Made by a program: the position numbers and the translations under genes. Source: Sorghum bicolor (taxonomy: Eukaryota > Streptophyta > Magnoliopsida > Poales > Poaceae). From it: 64,000 nt of DNA. Within the stretch, counting starts at the first letter, position 1. Each line of letters begins with the position of its first letter. The stretch covers positions 1,364,001-1,428,000 of the forward strand of contig NC_012872.2 of NCBI RefSeq assembly GCF_000003195.3. The letters are read 5' to 3'. The notes below the pieces were generated by a model, which ran no database searches, was not told the origin of the DNA, and saw only the letters and a list, made by a program, of their open reading frames with translations. Below are positions 44,174 through 57,542 of the stretch, in pieces.

Positions 44174-44430
44174 AGGGATGAAAACGGATCGGATACGGAC
44201 GGATGTCACTGATATCATATTTGTTTTCATATTTTTTGTCGGATTCGGATTCGAATACGGATAATATCAATTATGTCGGATAAGATATGATTGGATGTCG
44301 ACATCACAAATATATGATTTAAGTATTCGGATACGGATACGGTATCGGATATTGAATATTCGGATTCGGATACGGACAGCGAATTCGGTCTCGAATACGG
44401 TCGGAAAATATCCGTACCGTTTTCATGCGA
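44174..44430. mobile_element. MITE-like element with dense CGGATA motifs
   Basis: Left GGGATGAAAACGGATCGGAT and right CCGTACCGTTTTCATGC are inverted around ATGAAAACGG. The interior is an array of GGATACGGAT and ATTCGGATTCG units. No clear target duplication was found, so superfamily and borders are uncertain. Confidence 0.6.
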
Positions 44431-45403
44431 TTGATATCTCCGGGCGGGACGGGACGGGACCCCCACCCGACGCCGGCCGGATCCGGTCCCCGGGACGAGT
44501 GGCGCCAATGGTGGCCACGATCCGTCGCCGCGCCCCGGCCGCGTACGTCGCTGTGCAGCCTTGGCGCCTTGTTGTCCCCCTGTCTCGCGCCTGCTCTCAG
44601 CTGGCACGGAAAGCTCTGCCTGTACTGAGCAGCAGCTAGCAATAGCAATATCTCCGGTCAAGGCCGTACGGCGTCGCCGTCCGATCCTCTTATTACTTCC
44701 CTAGCTACGACGACGTGAGACGCTGCAGATCAATTCGATCGCTGGAGGCGGCGCGCGCGACGCTATATATACACACACACTAGTCCTTGCTAGTACAGTT
44801 GTACGTGCGTGATGAACAGACAAATGCATGGCAGGGCCGCCGGCATATCGTACTTGTCGCCGCGCGCGCGAGCACTGCGGGCACCGGCCGGGGATCGGAG
44901 GTGAACGGACGGAAGGACGGACGGCGCGGCGGCTTGCCAGCCGCTAGGATATGAGATCGATGCCCTCGGCCCATGCCCATGCCGATCGATGGAGCTTGCA
45001 TGCAGATGCAGTGCAGGGCCCCACCGCGCCCAGGACAGCTAGTGGCAGTGGCGAGCAAGGTTCCCTGCGCTCTCACGTCACGTCGCCCTCCGCCGGATCG
45101 GATTTCGGATCCCGCGCTCGCGGCGCGCGTCGTCGTCCGGTCCTCTGCGTGCCGCCGCCGCCACCACCACATGCCTCTGCCTGCCCATGGCCTGCCACGC
45201 GCACGCATGGCCCGGCCGGTATCCATCCTGCCGCCGCTTCTCCCTCTCTCTCTCTCTCCAGTGGGCATCCGGCCGGCCACGTTGATTCCGGGCGGCGCAG
45301 GCCATGCCGCCCTGGATCGGAAAATCATGCATGGCAATGGCATTGCGTGCCGTGTGCTACTGCATGCTGCTGCTACCCTTGCCGGTGACGCCGGTTGACT
45401 TTA
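44431..45403. other. Intergenic, GC-rich, no gene recognised
   Basis: Several overlapping frames on both strands (44780-45398) have low-complexity Arg/Pro/Ala translations with no domain; treated as chance. Confidence 0.45.
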
Positions 45404-45645
45404 GGCCTTGTTTAGTTCCAAAAAATTCTGCAAAATTTTTTAGATTCCCCGTCACATCGAATCTTTAGACGTATGCATGGAGTACTAAATATAGACGAAA
45501 ATAAAAACTAATTACACAGTTTGGTCGAAATTGACGAGACGAATCTTTTGAGCATAGTTAGTCTATGATCGGACAATATTTGTCAAATAAAAACGAAATT
45601 GCTACAGTGTCGATTTCTCCAAATTTTTTGGAACTAAACAAGGCC
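45404..45645 (+). mobile_element. MITE, GGCCTTGTTTAGTTCC family, copy 5
   Basis: 242 bp with near-perfect inverted ends, flanked by TTA (45401-45403 and 45646-45648). Very similar to copy 2 across its whole length. Confidence 0.9.
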
Positions 45646-47131
45646 TTAGAGGGCGCGGCTCTGCGTCCGTCATCCCCACCCGTGTGCCGGAGAGGTACGG
45701 TGTATAGCCCCTGCTGGGCCAGTGGCCATCATCGTGCATGATTGCTCGCTTTTTCCGCTTCCAAATAAAGTTTTGTGCGTATTGAGCGACACCCATGATG
45801 AACACAGCTTTTGGCTGCTTTCGTCTCTAAAAAGTATGGCTACTTTTCTGTACATATGTGTGTATGATTACACGAATTTGTTACCACAAAAATAAAGCTG
45901 ATTTGAAGATAGGAACACGCAATATCTACTGCTCTTATCTGAAATCTCAACTCAACAAGGGAATAATGGGGTCATGCATAGATTGAGTCTATAGTCCCAT
46001 AAAACTTTATTATTTAGGATTTAGAATTTGTTCTAAAAGACTTGATGTGTTTAGCTCTTGGATATGCATATCTTCATGCATTACTTTTAATTAGCTGTTT
46101 TTCCTCAATTCGTGTGGATGACCTTAAATAGATAGGGGTACATGGGTTTTTTTTTTGTAGTCTAAAAATCATAAAACATAAAGTTTTTTGTTGGACAAGA
46201 GAGTATTCAATCAGTTACCGTATTACCTCTGAAAAGAAATGCAATTATAGGTACGTTTTAGTTGGACCAATTATATAGATAAAAATACCGATGTTTATAG
46301 CACCAGATAAATATAGTATAAAAATATATCTCATAACAAATTAATACTATAAATATGAATATTTATATATATAATTAATCAAACTTGAAATACTTTACTT
46401 TGATACCGTGCTAGAATTATATTATTTTCTAGACAAGGAAGTACTAGTTACTAGGGGGAAAAAAGGGGGGGGTCAGGAACAGGATATTCTATCCAATCCA
46501 GTACTACAGTGATATGTCTCGCATCTTTTCCTCCTCTATCTTTGTCTCTTAAATACTATATAAATACAGTCTCCAATTAGAAAAGAATACAATTTTAGCT
46601 CTATTTTTAATCAAAATTTCTAATTTTAACTAAATTTATAAGAAAGTATCAATATTTATAACTAAAAATAGATATGCTATAAAAAATATCATGACGAATC
46701 AAATGGCACTTAATTATACCAGAGACATTGATATTTTTTATGACTTTGATCAAACAAAAAAAATGATTTGGCAGAGTACCATGCTAGAAATGCATTCTTT
46801 TCCTGAAGGAGGAAATAGTACAAAATGAAATTGTCTCAGTTCACAACTTGTGCAATTGAGTGGCTCGTACTTGTCCAATAATTGAAGCCGTAGAGGAACG
46901 TCATGTGATTGTGTAGCAGGACCACTAGCTCACTCAGCTCGCTCACGCTCACGCCTCACCGGACCGGCCGGATGGTGCTGCCAGGCCAGCAATCAGGCAT
47001 GCTGGTACATCTCCCTGTCGGTACTAGGTTTGTTGCGGAATTATTGCTATAGTTTTTAAGGAAGCGTAACATTAATGCTCTGACTGATTTCTTTGTTTTA
47101 GCCTTAGGGTCTTTTTATGCACTATTAGCTA
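45646..47131. other. Intergenic, AT-rich, no gene recognised
   Basis: AT-rich DNA with no convincing ORF or RNA gene. Regions near 46300-46450 and 46560-46830 look like decayed MITE DNA but no inverted ends could be paired. Confidence 0.4.
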
Positions 47132-47357
47132 GGTCTTGTTCAGTTGGCAAAATTGTTAGATTTTGGTTAACACTTTTATTTGTATTTTATAATTATTATC
47201 TAATCATAGACTAACTAGACTTAAAAGATTTATCTCGTAAATTACCGATAAACTGTTTAATTAGTTTTTATTTTTTTTATATTTAATACTCCATACATGT
47301 GCTGCAAGATTTAATATGACGAGAAATCTTAAAATTTTTTGAGAAATAAATTAAGCC
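47132..47357 (-). mobile_element. MITE, GGCCTTGTTTAGTTCC family, copy 8 (old, diverged)
   Basis: Starts GGTCTTGTTCAGTTGGC and ends AAATTAAGCC. The interior keeps the family pattern (ACTAGACTTAAAAGATTTAT, TGCTGCAAGATTTAATATGA) with many changes. No clean flanking duplication. Confidence 0.7.
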
Positions 47358-47501
47358 TATGTTAGCTAAAAAACAACTAGTAATTGTTAGTGAGTGGTAA
47401 ATAAGACACTACCAGGCTTATTAGTTAAGAATCTAAATATGTTTCGGGTGATTTTTAGCAGCTACTCACTGTTAGCCATATGAGATTAAACATGCCCTTG
47501 A

Positions 47502-47669
47502 GGGGGTGTTTGGTTTCCCACCATACTACGCCACACTTAACCTGTGGGCACGATACAGACTTGTTGTTTGGTTTGTTCATTACATGCGGCAGCCACATGT
47601 TTTCACAATGTCAATTCCTGCCACAGATGCGGTGTAAAATTTTAACGCTGCTGTATGAGTCAAACACCC
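47502..47669. mobile_element. Tourist-like MITE candidate
   Basis: Left GGGGGTGTTTGGTTTCCC and right GAGTCAAACACCC are inverted over about 10 bases. The flanks (TGA and TTA) do not match exactly. Confidence 0.5.
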
Positions 47670-47769
47670 TTATAGCTTAGAATGATGTTTAATTGATTAT
47701 ATTTTCAGCCGCCGTCTCCTCGCCATACTAAAAATGGCAGCTCTTTATCTCTTTCCCTAAAATAGTAAT

Positions 47770-47997
47770 CCCTCACTCCTAAAAAGAGTATCGTTTTAGA
47801 ATTTCAGACATGATCATCCGTCTTATTCAAAATTTTTACATAAATATTATATATTTTGTTAAAACCTATTTTATCATTAGATATAATTTACTAATGATTT
47901 GTTTATTTTATAATTTACATAAAATTTTTGAATAAGACGAACGGTCAAACATAATTTCTCAAAGTAAAAAACGTCACTCTTTTTGGGACGGAGGGAG
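47770..47997. mobile_element. Stowaway-like MITE
   Basis: Right end TTTGGGACGGAGGGAG is followed by TA; left end CCCTCACTCCTAAAAAGAGT is its diverged complement. The inner arms (AAGAGTATCGTTTTAGA / AAAACGTCACTCTTTTTGGG) are also inverted. Confidence 0.65.
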
Positions 47998-48223
47998 TAG
48001 GTAGGAAGCACATTTAGTATTTTTGGGCTAAAACCATATTTAGATTGATTAAACTGCCAATCAATCAAGCAGAAACGGTATACCACCCTATATCTAGCGT
48101 TTATATAATTGTTTATTAAACGGGCTAAACAAACTTCAGACAACCAAAATAAATACAGTACCGAGTTTCAGTGTCAGGTTCTTTAGGCCTGCCTCCTTGC
48201 TAGTGCTTCTGGAAAACAAAGTA

Positions 48224-48490
48224 CTCCTTCAATACCCATAAAACAAATCATTTTGGACAATGACACAGTCTTCTAACTTTGATTTTTGTTTTTATAAAAA
48301 ATATTTATCAAAAAGTGGTATAGATATATTTTTATGAAAGTATTTTTCAAGTCAAATCTATTCATATAGTTTTCATATTTTCAAACTCAACATTTAAAAG
48401 TTATTCATGATTTATCCCAATGTTTAACCCAAACGTTGTCTAAAACGACTTGTTGCATGGGTATGGAGAGAATAACGACTATGGAGTGAG
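48224..48490. mobile_element. Stowaway-like MITE, diverged
   Basis: Left CTCCTTCAATACCCATAAAA and right TTGCATGGGTATGGAG are inverted, with AAATCATTTTGGAC / GTCTAAAACGACTTG continuing the arms. TA lies at both outer edges (48222-48223 and 48491-48492). Confidence 0.65.
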
Positions 48491-51400
48491 TAAGCACTAG
48501 GTGTTATTATGTTTCCTAATACGTATACAGAAAAAAATAAAACCCGTGCGGTTGCTGTCCAAGTGATGGATGGATTCCACCATCTCTTGGTCGTTCTCAC
48601 TCTCGTCAGCTATCAGGAAATATCATCTAGCGCCGAGACTTTTGCGCGTTTCCTCTCTGTCGGCTGGCCGGGGCGAGAGCAACCCATGAGGCGACTGACC
48701 TCGACGTCTGGCGAGCCCATCACAGCTTCCAAATCCCGTAGTTATCCAGGGCGGCAGACGACGCAGCGCGCGGTGGTGCCCGTCGCCGAGAACGACGGGC
48801 CGGCGTACGTGTTCCAGGCAAGCACGCAAAGCGCTCGCGCACTGTCGTGGCACTCGTTGCAGCCACTCGATCGCTGAGATTTCGATCCGGTGGGCGGCGC
48901 CACCACCGAGCCGCAGCTGCTGCTGTAGGCCGGCAGATTCTTCATTCGTCGCGTACCTTTGTCACGGCCACGTTCGCTGACACTGCTCGCGCCGACCGGA
49001 TGCATGGTATGGAGCAGTGTCACAAACGGAATCGAAACGGCCGGTGGTCACACACAGAGCCGGAGCACTGTGTCAGTGTACGTACGTCTCTGTGTGCTCT
49101 GCTGATCGATCTATGCTGTGGAGTGTTCTGTTGCATTGGGACGTGCCAGCAGCCAGCTGATGATGGAGATCTGATCAGTGATCAGAGCGGTGGTTGGTTG
49201 GTGCTGCGAGACGATCTGATTCGATTCCTCTGGTTTTCTGAACCCGGGCAGCAGGCTGTGACCACTGACCACTGTGCAGGCGGCTGATCCGGCCGGGTCC
49301 GTCCACCTCCACCTACAATCACAGGGGTTTGTCACGCTCACAATCACAAGGCTGTTTTTCTCTATAATGACTGTGTTGGTGGCACTGAGCTGTTACCAAA
49401 TTAATTCCAGCTGAAATTGGGGTAGAAAAAAGAGTCGGCCGAAAGGGGAAAATGTGTGGTGCACACGTCACACGTGAGTACGTGACGTGCCTTAATAATT
49501 ATTGATTTTCCGGCGGGCAGTTTTTAGCTTCCTATCTTAGGTTTGATGATTGAGGAAAGCGAGGTCAGTTAGACGACGATTGACTCCCCACGGTGTACTC
49601 TGTACTGTACGTGATGAACCAGCCAAGCAGGACGCTCCTCGGCTCAACTGCCCAACCATGGAATGGAAGCATTATGCCGCTGTAGATGCCATGCAGATGC
49701 AGCTGGAGGGGAGGGGAAAAAAAAAAAGGCATGCCTCCTCCATGCTTGCGGCTCAACAAATGAAAAGGCAATCTTTTCCTTTCCTGGCTAGGTTTCAGCA
49801 TTGTACGTTGTTGGTAGCTAGCTTTACGTCGATCCACGGCAAAGTTGTCATGGCCACTTGGGTGAACTGGACCCAAAAGTTTTTAGGACCTCCGGCATTT
49901 AGCTGACTAAGCAGCAAAGTAGATCTAAACTTCTCTATATATGGACTACGCAGTAATAACATCTAGGGAGGTTGGATGCTGGAGAGCTTGGACGAAGTCC
50001 CAAGGTCGCTAGGCCCTGGGTTCCATAGATCAGTAGTTAAAAGGTGAGAATAGAACATGTTACAACATGGAGTTAAGCTTGATAAACGTTAAGGGTCAAG
50101 CTATCTTAACTCTCTTTATTGTCTTTTTTTGACCTTTCTATCTTAACATTAAGGGTCAAGATAGATCAAGCTAGATGATAACATGGTCATGCCAACTAAT
50201 ATGACAAACATTATTATTACTATGAAAGTAAAGTGTAAAATTGATACCATGAAAATACTACCAAAGGTAGTAGAGCTATCTTAACTCTTTATTGTCTTTT
50301 TTTAGACCTTTCTATAATAGTGATATGATATCTTTCTATAGTCTTGACTATATTATTATTTTATTAAAGAATGGTTACGCATGATTTTTTTTCTTTGAAT
50401 TAAGAGTCTACATGTCCTCTCTCCGGTTGAATGATGTTAAAGGCATTCAATATAATGGAACACAACTTGATTAAACTAGAACTGGAGACAAAAGGCATGA
50501 CATGCCAAATGCCAATCATCCAAAAGGACAGTCCATGGACACCAAGTTAGAGTATGGGTTACATGTTGTAACGGACCAGAGGCTTGGCACGATCTAACTT
50601 TTACAAAAGTGTTTAGCCACACATGTTGATAGCTAAAGAAAAATAAGTCCACTAAACAGTGGGCGTCTTTTTCTAAATATTCTCTCATTGATTGCATCAC
50701 CTTTTGTCTTACCCTTTTCTTCCTCATCATCTTTCATCTTCTCTATAACCTTTTCCTACCACACTAATTAGACTCTAACTAAGTTATTATCACAAAATTT
50801 CTCCTGTGAACTCTAACCATCACCTCGGGCAAGAACTCTTTAGACCCAAAATAAACCAAAGTAGTAGAGGAGTATACCTTTTTCTAGACCAAGCTTGTTT
50901 TCTACTCCTTGGTCAATCTGATCAGATCCCATAGTGGTCAATTCGAAGCCACGCCAACATCCACTAACTCGAGCCAATTTTGGTCTTATCAACTGAACCA
51001 TGTTGGCATGGAAGCACTGGTGTTTGGACCATACCTAGTTGTGATTAGATCATTTCTTAAGGCTAGCACAAGAATCGACATGTCTGGCACTCACCCCTAG
51101 CCTTTGCCCCCATATGTTAGCCCGAATTCGCCACCACACAATCACCATTCCCCTAGCCCTTTTCTCACTCTCCCATTATTTATCCCATCTCTTTCCATCT
51201 CAAGCCCAAGAAGAGAGGAGTAAAGTGATAAGAAACCAAACTAAGAAATTCCCCAATTCGCCCTTTTTCCACCTCAATAGACAAAAGTTATCAGAGATCC
51301 TGAAAGAACTTGACCGGATCTTCACTCTACTCATCTTTGCCATGGCTCATGGGAACTCTCCTACATTTTTCTTGTTATGTTTCAAATGCACATGTATAGG

Positions 51401-52536
51401 GATCAAGGCACCAATAAGTGCAAATACCAAGCCATGCCATGAAGACATCAAGACATTCCTTTTGATCAAATGTGTTGAATCCAATAATTGCTTGTGCATG
51501 AGATTATCTCTGCCTAAATTCATATGCTTGAGTAGTACTATTTGTCATGATCCTCCCCTTGATAGGCTTTACCATGTTACTAAACATGTTTGTCTTTGGT
51601 GTCTCACTTCATTTGCTTATTGTGAGTGGAAGTAGAAAAGTGGCAAGGTCACCAGTACTCGTGAGCTCTTAGGAATTGTCATGTATACACATTACAACTT
51701 CCCGCTGAGAACGAGCTAAAATATGGGCAATGAAAAATGATGACTTGAGTCTTTAGCAGGTAGTAAGGCCACGTTGGGAGTTAAATCCAAATGGCATAAA
51801 GCATGTTTAAGGTGATCAAGAAGCACATTTTTGTTGCGACAATCCTTGAGCACCTTTGTATACTTGGATTCAACATGGTTTAGGATGATTTGGTGAGGTG
51901 TAACTAATGGTAGTACACCTATCCGCTCCTGTCTATAGGTGGCTTGCTAAAAAATCGTGAAAGGTCAATTTCATGAGTCAACACTTACATGTGGCTCAGC
52001 GTGCGGCAGTTGGTTCTGTAATCACGTGGGAAAAGTTGTATACCTTTACAGGGGTTTCAATCAATTTGAATTGCTACACTCAATATGAGCATGCTCTTGA
52101 TTGTTGTCTGTGATGTAGGTTTTCAAACTCAAACTTACAAAAAATGAAGCTCATGAACATGATCACTTTCACCTATACAATTCCTGGTGTTTGATTCAGA
52201 GATCATGGGACTATGTCTTGATTATCATAACTTGATGAAAAGTGTCGCAAAAAACTTGATGAAAAGTTATTTGGTGATGGCTCAAACGTGGATGTTTGTA
52301 TTAGTCTATAGGCATGCCCATTGTCGGTCTATATCTTGAGAGTCGGTGAATGTATATGGGAACGACGAGCAACTTCCTCTTTGTTTATTTTTTTGTGGGG
52401 TGTGCATTTGAGCTATTCTTGTATAAATAGTGTTTTGTTGTGGACTTGTGGTTGTAGTTATGCATACTCGCAAGTCGCAACACTTGATTTTTTGAAAATA
52501 TATTAGTAGGTGCCCTATAGAGTATACCACCATTAA
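48491..52536. other. Intergenic, 4 kb without a recognised gene
   Basis: GC-rich at 48600-49300, AT-rich afterwards. Frames at 48509-48877, 49550-49906 and 51114-51635 (173 codons) have no recognisable domain. The repeated phrase 'AAGGGTCAAG...TCTTAACTCTCTTTATTGTC' at about 50090-50160 and 50275-50310 suggests decayed repeats. I see no tRNA or CRISPR-like structure. Confidence 0.4.
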
Positions 52537-52768
52537 GGCCTTGTTTAGTTGGCAAAATTTTGGGTTTTTGGCTACTGTAGCACTTTCGTTTTTATTTGAC
52601 AAACATTGTCCAATCATAGAGTAACTAGGCTCAAAAGATTCATCTCACAAATTACAAGTAAACTGTGCAATTATTTTTTATTTTCGTCTATATTTAAAGC
52701 TCCATACATGCGACCAAAGATTCGATGTGACGGGGAATCTTGAAAATTTTTGCGAACTAAACAAGGCC
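52537..52768 (-). mobile_element. MITE, GGCCTTGTTTAGTTCC family, copy 6
   Basis: 232 bp, ends GGCCTTGTTTAGTTGGC and GCGAACTAAACAAGGCC, flanked by TAA (52534-52536 and 52769-52771). It lies about 300 bp upstream of the first exon of the TIGR01589 gene. Confidence 0.88.
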
Positions 52769-53059
52769 TAATTTTATTAGACTATCCTATAATTCAATTT
52801 AGATTCCATTTAAAGTATAAGTTTATAACATTAAACTGATTTCTATGAAATTATACAGCTCCCTTAAGATTCATGGGTTCCAAATGCAACCCATCCTTGG
52901 TCCCTTGGACACCCCAACCATTCCAATTTCCATCCCAAAGTCCCAACCAAAAGAGACGGATGCCAGCTCTCTAGCTAGTAGCTACCCTGTGCCCAAAGTG
53001 CCAAACGGCGCCTTAACCACCTGCTTTATCTTCTCCCGTTCACCTCGCGTGCGCGCTCT

Positions 53060-56000
53060 CCCTCCCTTCCTCTCTCTCTCTCGCTCGTGGCGACGACTGG
53101 GCGACTGACTGCCCCCGCCGCATTTCGCTAGGTGCCCCACGGCCCTTCGCCGGCGACGAGCACCCACCAGGTATGCCCACCCCTTCTCTTCCCTTCCCGC
53201 TAAGCGAAACCGAGCACCCAATCCCTAAATTTATTATTTATTACTCCTTTTACGGCTCCTGCTCTCCCTCCTGGCGGCCGCCGCGTACGGCCGCCTCATC
53301 TCCGACGGCGCCCCGTCCGCGCCGCTCCTCTCGGTGATCCGCCTCCTCTCGGGCTCCCCGCCGGCCGCGGGGGGCGGCGGCGGCGGCCGAGGAGAAGTGC
53401 GAGCAGTCCTACGGCTTTCTCCCCTGCACCACCACCGTGCTCGGGAACCCCCTTCCTGGTGCTGGCGTACGGGTTCCTCATGTACAAGGCGGCCACGTAC
53501 CTGTCAGCCCCTGCTGCAAAGTCGAAATCTTTACTAGGGCTTAGATTCTGCGACCCTGTTAGTGTGTTTCTTATTCCTTTCTTTTTGAATCATCGTAAAG
53601 AATCTACTTTGCAAATCTGTACTTTTCTCTAAGACTGGTTCTTACTTTACCGTAAGCTTGCAGGAAGGATCTTTTTTTCCTTCATCATTTTTTTGGGGGG
53701 CTGAGTCACATGGGCCCCTGTGTTTTCTAAACAAACCTTGTTGTTTCTTTCCTTACCTTTCCAAAGTTCTTGGCAATTCCTATGAGGGGTGTTGTTATAA
53801 TCTGAATTTCCTTAGTGAGCACCAGTGCTAGACTGCTAGTTTTTCACAAATAAATTAACTTTCACACTCAACAATGCATTGCTACCCATTAGTATAAGGT
53901 TTGCTATTTTTTTTTTTTGCTACATCTTTGTGATGCCACCGATATTATGATACTGTGAGGTGAACATGATTATATATTATAAAGCTCATGAGTTTTAACC
54001 TTGTAAACTTCAAAAAAGTCATTCTAGTTTCTTATAAGAAACCCCCAAACCTAGTAGATTTCATATGACCTTAAAGGACCCGTAGGCCATAGTGCATTCT
54101 CTCTATTAAGTTATTATACTGATTCTGTTTGATTAGAATTATGAAATTCGTTGGTATACTAACATAAAAATGGGATAGCTGATATAGTGATATGACTGTT
54201 TCACAGTTAGTGCCAGAAAGTGTTTTTTTTGGAAAGAGAGGGGGGGGGGGGGGGGGGGTAAATACATGGATTTTATGGGGTTATGTTTCTCCCTGCTGAA
54301 ATATTACACAATTTTACATGAACTCAAGAATAACCACTGTTATATTTTTCTTGTCAGAAAAGGGTTGTTCCTACGACTAGTTCTTTTTATGTATAACCTC
54401 CAATGAAGGATTCTCAGGTGAGTTTGCTTGCTTTTGCCTTCAGCCCTTCATTCATTACTGAGTTGGGTTACTTTTTGTTTTTTTTTCCTGTCATCTACAA
54501 TAAACATGATGGCTGGTTGATTTATACAGTGCAAGTGTGGACAGTTTTTCCTTCAGCAGACTGCTAGTGATATGCAATGTGTATTAAACAGTTACTTTTT
54601 TCTATAGTTTTTCAATGGGATATTCTGTAGCTGATACTCAAATTTTGCACTTACATATAAAAAAATTGGTGTTGCACTGAAGATAATACATTCTTTATGC
54701 TATGACAATATGTATTTAACAGTTGTGGTGTTGATGATGAAATTCTATAATCTTGCTTAAACGATTCATCCCTTCTTCCCCTTTCTAATGATTCCCTCTT
54801 TAATTCTAGGGTCCAGTTTTTATTTCTGGTTGATACGCGCACAATGGACTGATGCTGCTTTCGATACTACCAGTTTTGCTCCCTTTTTTTGCCTTCATCA
54901 GGCAGTTGAATTATGTTACTTAAGTACTTGTTCTACAGGATATTCAGAGCACGACAGAGTTGCAGTCATCAGCACAAGGTACTAATGAAGTGCAAAGTCA
55001 GCAACCAAACCCTATGGCCACTGATGCTCCTGCAGGAAATTCGGGTTCCTTATCTGTAGCTAGTAATGACAATAAGAAGGTGTCTCGCGAAGATATTGAA
55101 CTTGTAAGCTTTCTAGCTATCTAGCGGCATCCCCTCTACATTGACAGTTTTATGCTTTGACCAACTAAATGAGCTTTACATCCTGTTGCAGGTTCAGAAT
55201 TTGATAGAGCGTTGTCTACAGCTATACATGAACAAAGGAGAAGTTGTTAGAACTCTTTCTACTCGTGCTAGAATAGAACCTGGCTTCACTACTTTAGGTG
55301 ACGTGCTCATGTTTATATTTTCTATATTCACTACTTTAGGTGACGATGTTCATGTTTATATGTTTTCTGTATTCACTACCCCCCCCCCCCCCCCCCACCC
55401 CCAAAATGGGCTTTTGGTGGGACATTTATGTCACCCTTTGCTTTATTTTCGCATGTTTAAGCTTAGGATAGGGAAAATATTTCAATACTGCACTACTGCT
55501 TGAAGTATCGACCTTTTGTTTTAGTCTTAAATAACCATGCCCAATCACATTAGCGACTAAAAATTTTCTCAACATTAACGTGCAGTTTCTCCTTCGGTTG
55601 TACATGCATTTTCCTGTTGATCTATGATGACCGCCCAGAACAAACAAACATTTTTATATGCTTTCTGAGCTCAGCCTCTGCGATACTGATCTAAGCTCTT
55701 AATTCTACTCATTTTGTTTAATGTTCTCTTTGTGTTCAGTATGGCAGAAACTTGAAGAAGAGAACTCTGAGTTCTTTAGGGCTTACTATATACGGCTGAA
55801 ATTGAAAAGGCAGATCATCTTGTTCAATCATTTATTGCAACACCAGTACAATTTGATGAAATATCCAGCACCTCCAAATATACCCTTGGCTCCAATACAA
55901 AATGGAATTCATCATATGCCAGGTAATGTCCCTGTTTATAAGTCTATCTTGGAAAGATGGCTAAATTAATAGGCTTCTATTTTGGATTTGCATTTTTCAT

Positions 56001-57511
56001 GTTTTCCTTAAATTTAATGTACTGCCCCTGCCCTTGCCTACGACTTGGAAGTCTTCACATTTTTTGTTAGACAATTTCTTTCTCTTTCTTGGTTTCACTC
56101 ATTGGTGCAATGTTGGCACAATGTAGACACTTGTCATGCTATATCTGGGAATGCATTTGGCTTGCACTGTTGATAGACAAGCATTTACTGTCTAGTCACT
56201 GTTTTATGTATGATAGTTAAATTTATATTCATTACAGATTCATGCTGTTATCCCTGTTTAGCAGAATAATACTTTTACCCCTGTTACATTTTGTAAGCTG
56301 TGTTGTTAATGTAGAATTCACCACATTAATACTTTCATCCCTGCTTAGCAAAATAATACTTTTTATCCCTGTTCCATTTTGTAAGCTGTGTTATTACGAT
56401 CTAATTTTATGTACCAAAAATCCTTGTTTAACACGTCGTTATGGTTTAGTAACAGAACAAGTGCAGCTTTAATCCTTGACAAATTTACACATGTATGTAG
56501 AAAGGTGCTGTTATCATTCTTATTTAATGAAAACCTGGTTCCAGTGCAGTTAGCAATTTACCAATGGGGTATCCAGTACTTCAGCAGCCTATCATGCCTG
56601 CTCCTGGCCAGCCTCACATGGATCCAATGGCCTGTGGTCTGTCCAGTGGTCATGTGGTTAATGGAATACCTGCAGGTGGTTATCATCCAATGCGCATGAA
56701 CTCCGGAAATGAGTAAGTATTATCATCTCTGTTTTTGTTTCCTAAATTCTAAACTTTTTATTATGTCATATCTGTTTAATCATGATCCTGAGTACAATTT
56801 ATTGTATCTTACGAGTGGCTTTTCTGCCAATCGAAAAAGCATATCCTGCATTTACCATTTTTCTTTCTTTTTTGAACGAACCGACACTGATAGTGCTTTA
56901 TGAGTGGCTTTTCTGCCAATCGAAAAAGCATATCCTGCATTTACCATTTTTCTTTCTTTTTTGAACGAACCGACACTGACAGTGCCTGTTTCTATTCTAG
57001 AATACAATATGCAGTTTCTAAGCCTACTTTTAGAAGTGGTCTGTTACTCCATCCGTTCCAATCTATAGGTTGATTTTGCTTTTCTAGATACACAACTTTT
57101 GTTATGTGTCTAGACATATCGTTTATCTTGGTGCATAGCAAAAGCTGTGTACCTAGAAAAGTCGAAGCAACCTATAATTTGAAACAGAGGGTGGTAGTTG
57201 TTAACTTGATATGATAGTACTGCACAATCAGGCTGCTACAGAATACAGAACACATATTTACTGCAACACTTGCACTTTGAATGACACATGTTGCTATCCA
57301 CTGGTTTCCTGACTTGGACACCCCATTTCCTTGTCAGTTTTTCCCTTGCCATCCAGTTTCATGTCAAGCTGATTTTCCTAATTATTTATTTTTCTATCCC
57401 CTGTTTGATGTCTTCTTATGGACTAGAGATTTTTTTTTCTGGGGCTGGATTGATTTTTTTTGGTGTTGTTGCCCATGCACTTGTCGAATTGTCTAAAGTT
57501 GCCCCTGTCTT

Positions 57512-57542
<31 letters not shown>

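Noticed and set aside
44780..45398. Open frames of 140-190 codons on both strands
   Set aside because: Overlapping frames of low-complexity Arg/Pro/Ala composition in GC-rich DNA with no domain; chance.
48509..49906. Possible small genes in a GC-rich block
   Set aside because: No domain, no consistent splice structure, and competing frames on both strands.
51114..51635. 173-codon frame on the plus strand
   Set aside because: No recognisable family and biased composition; could be retroelement debris, but nothing supports a gene.
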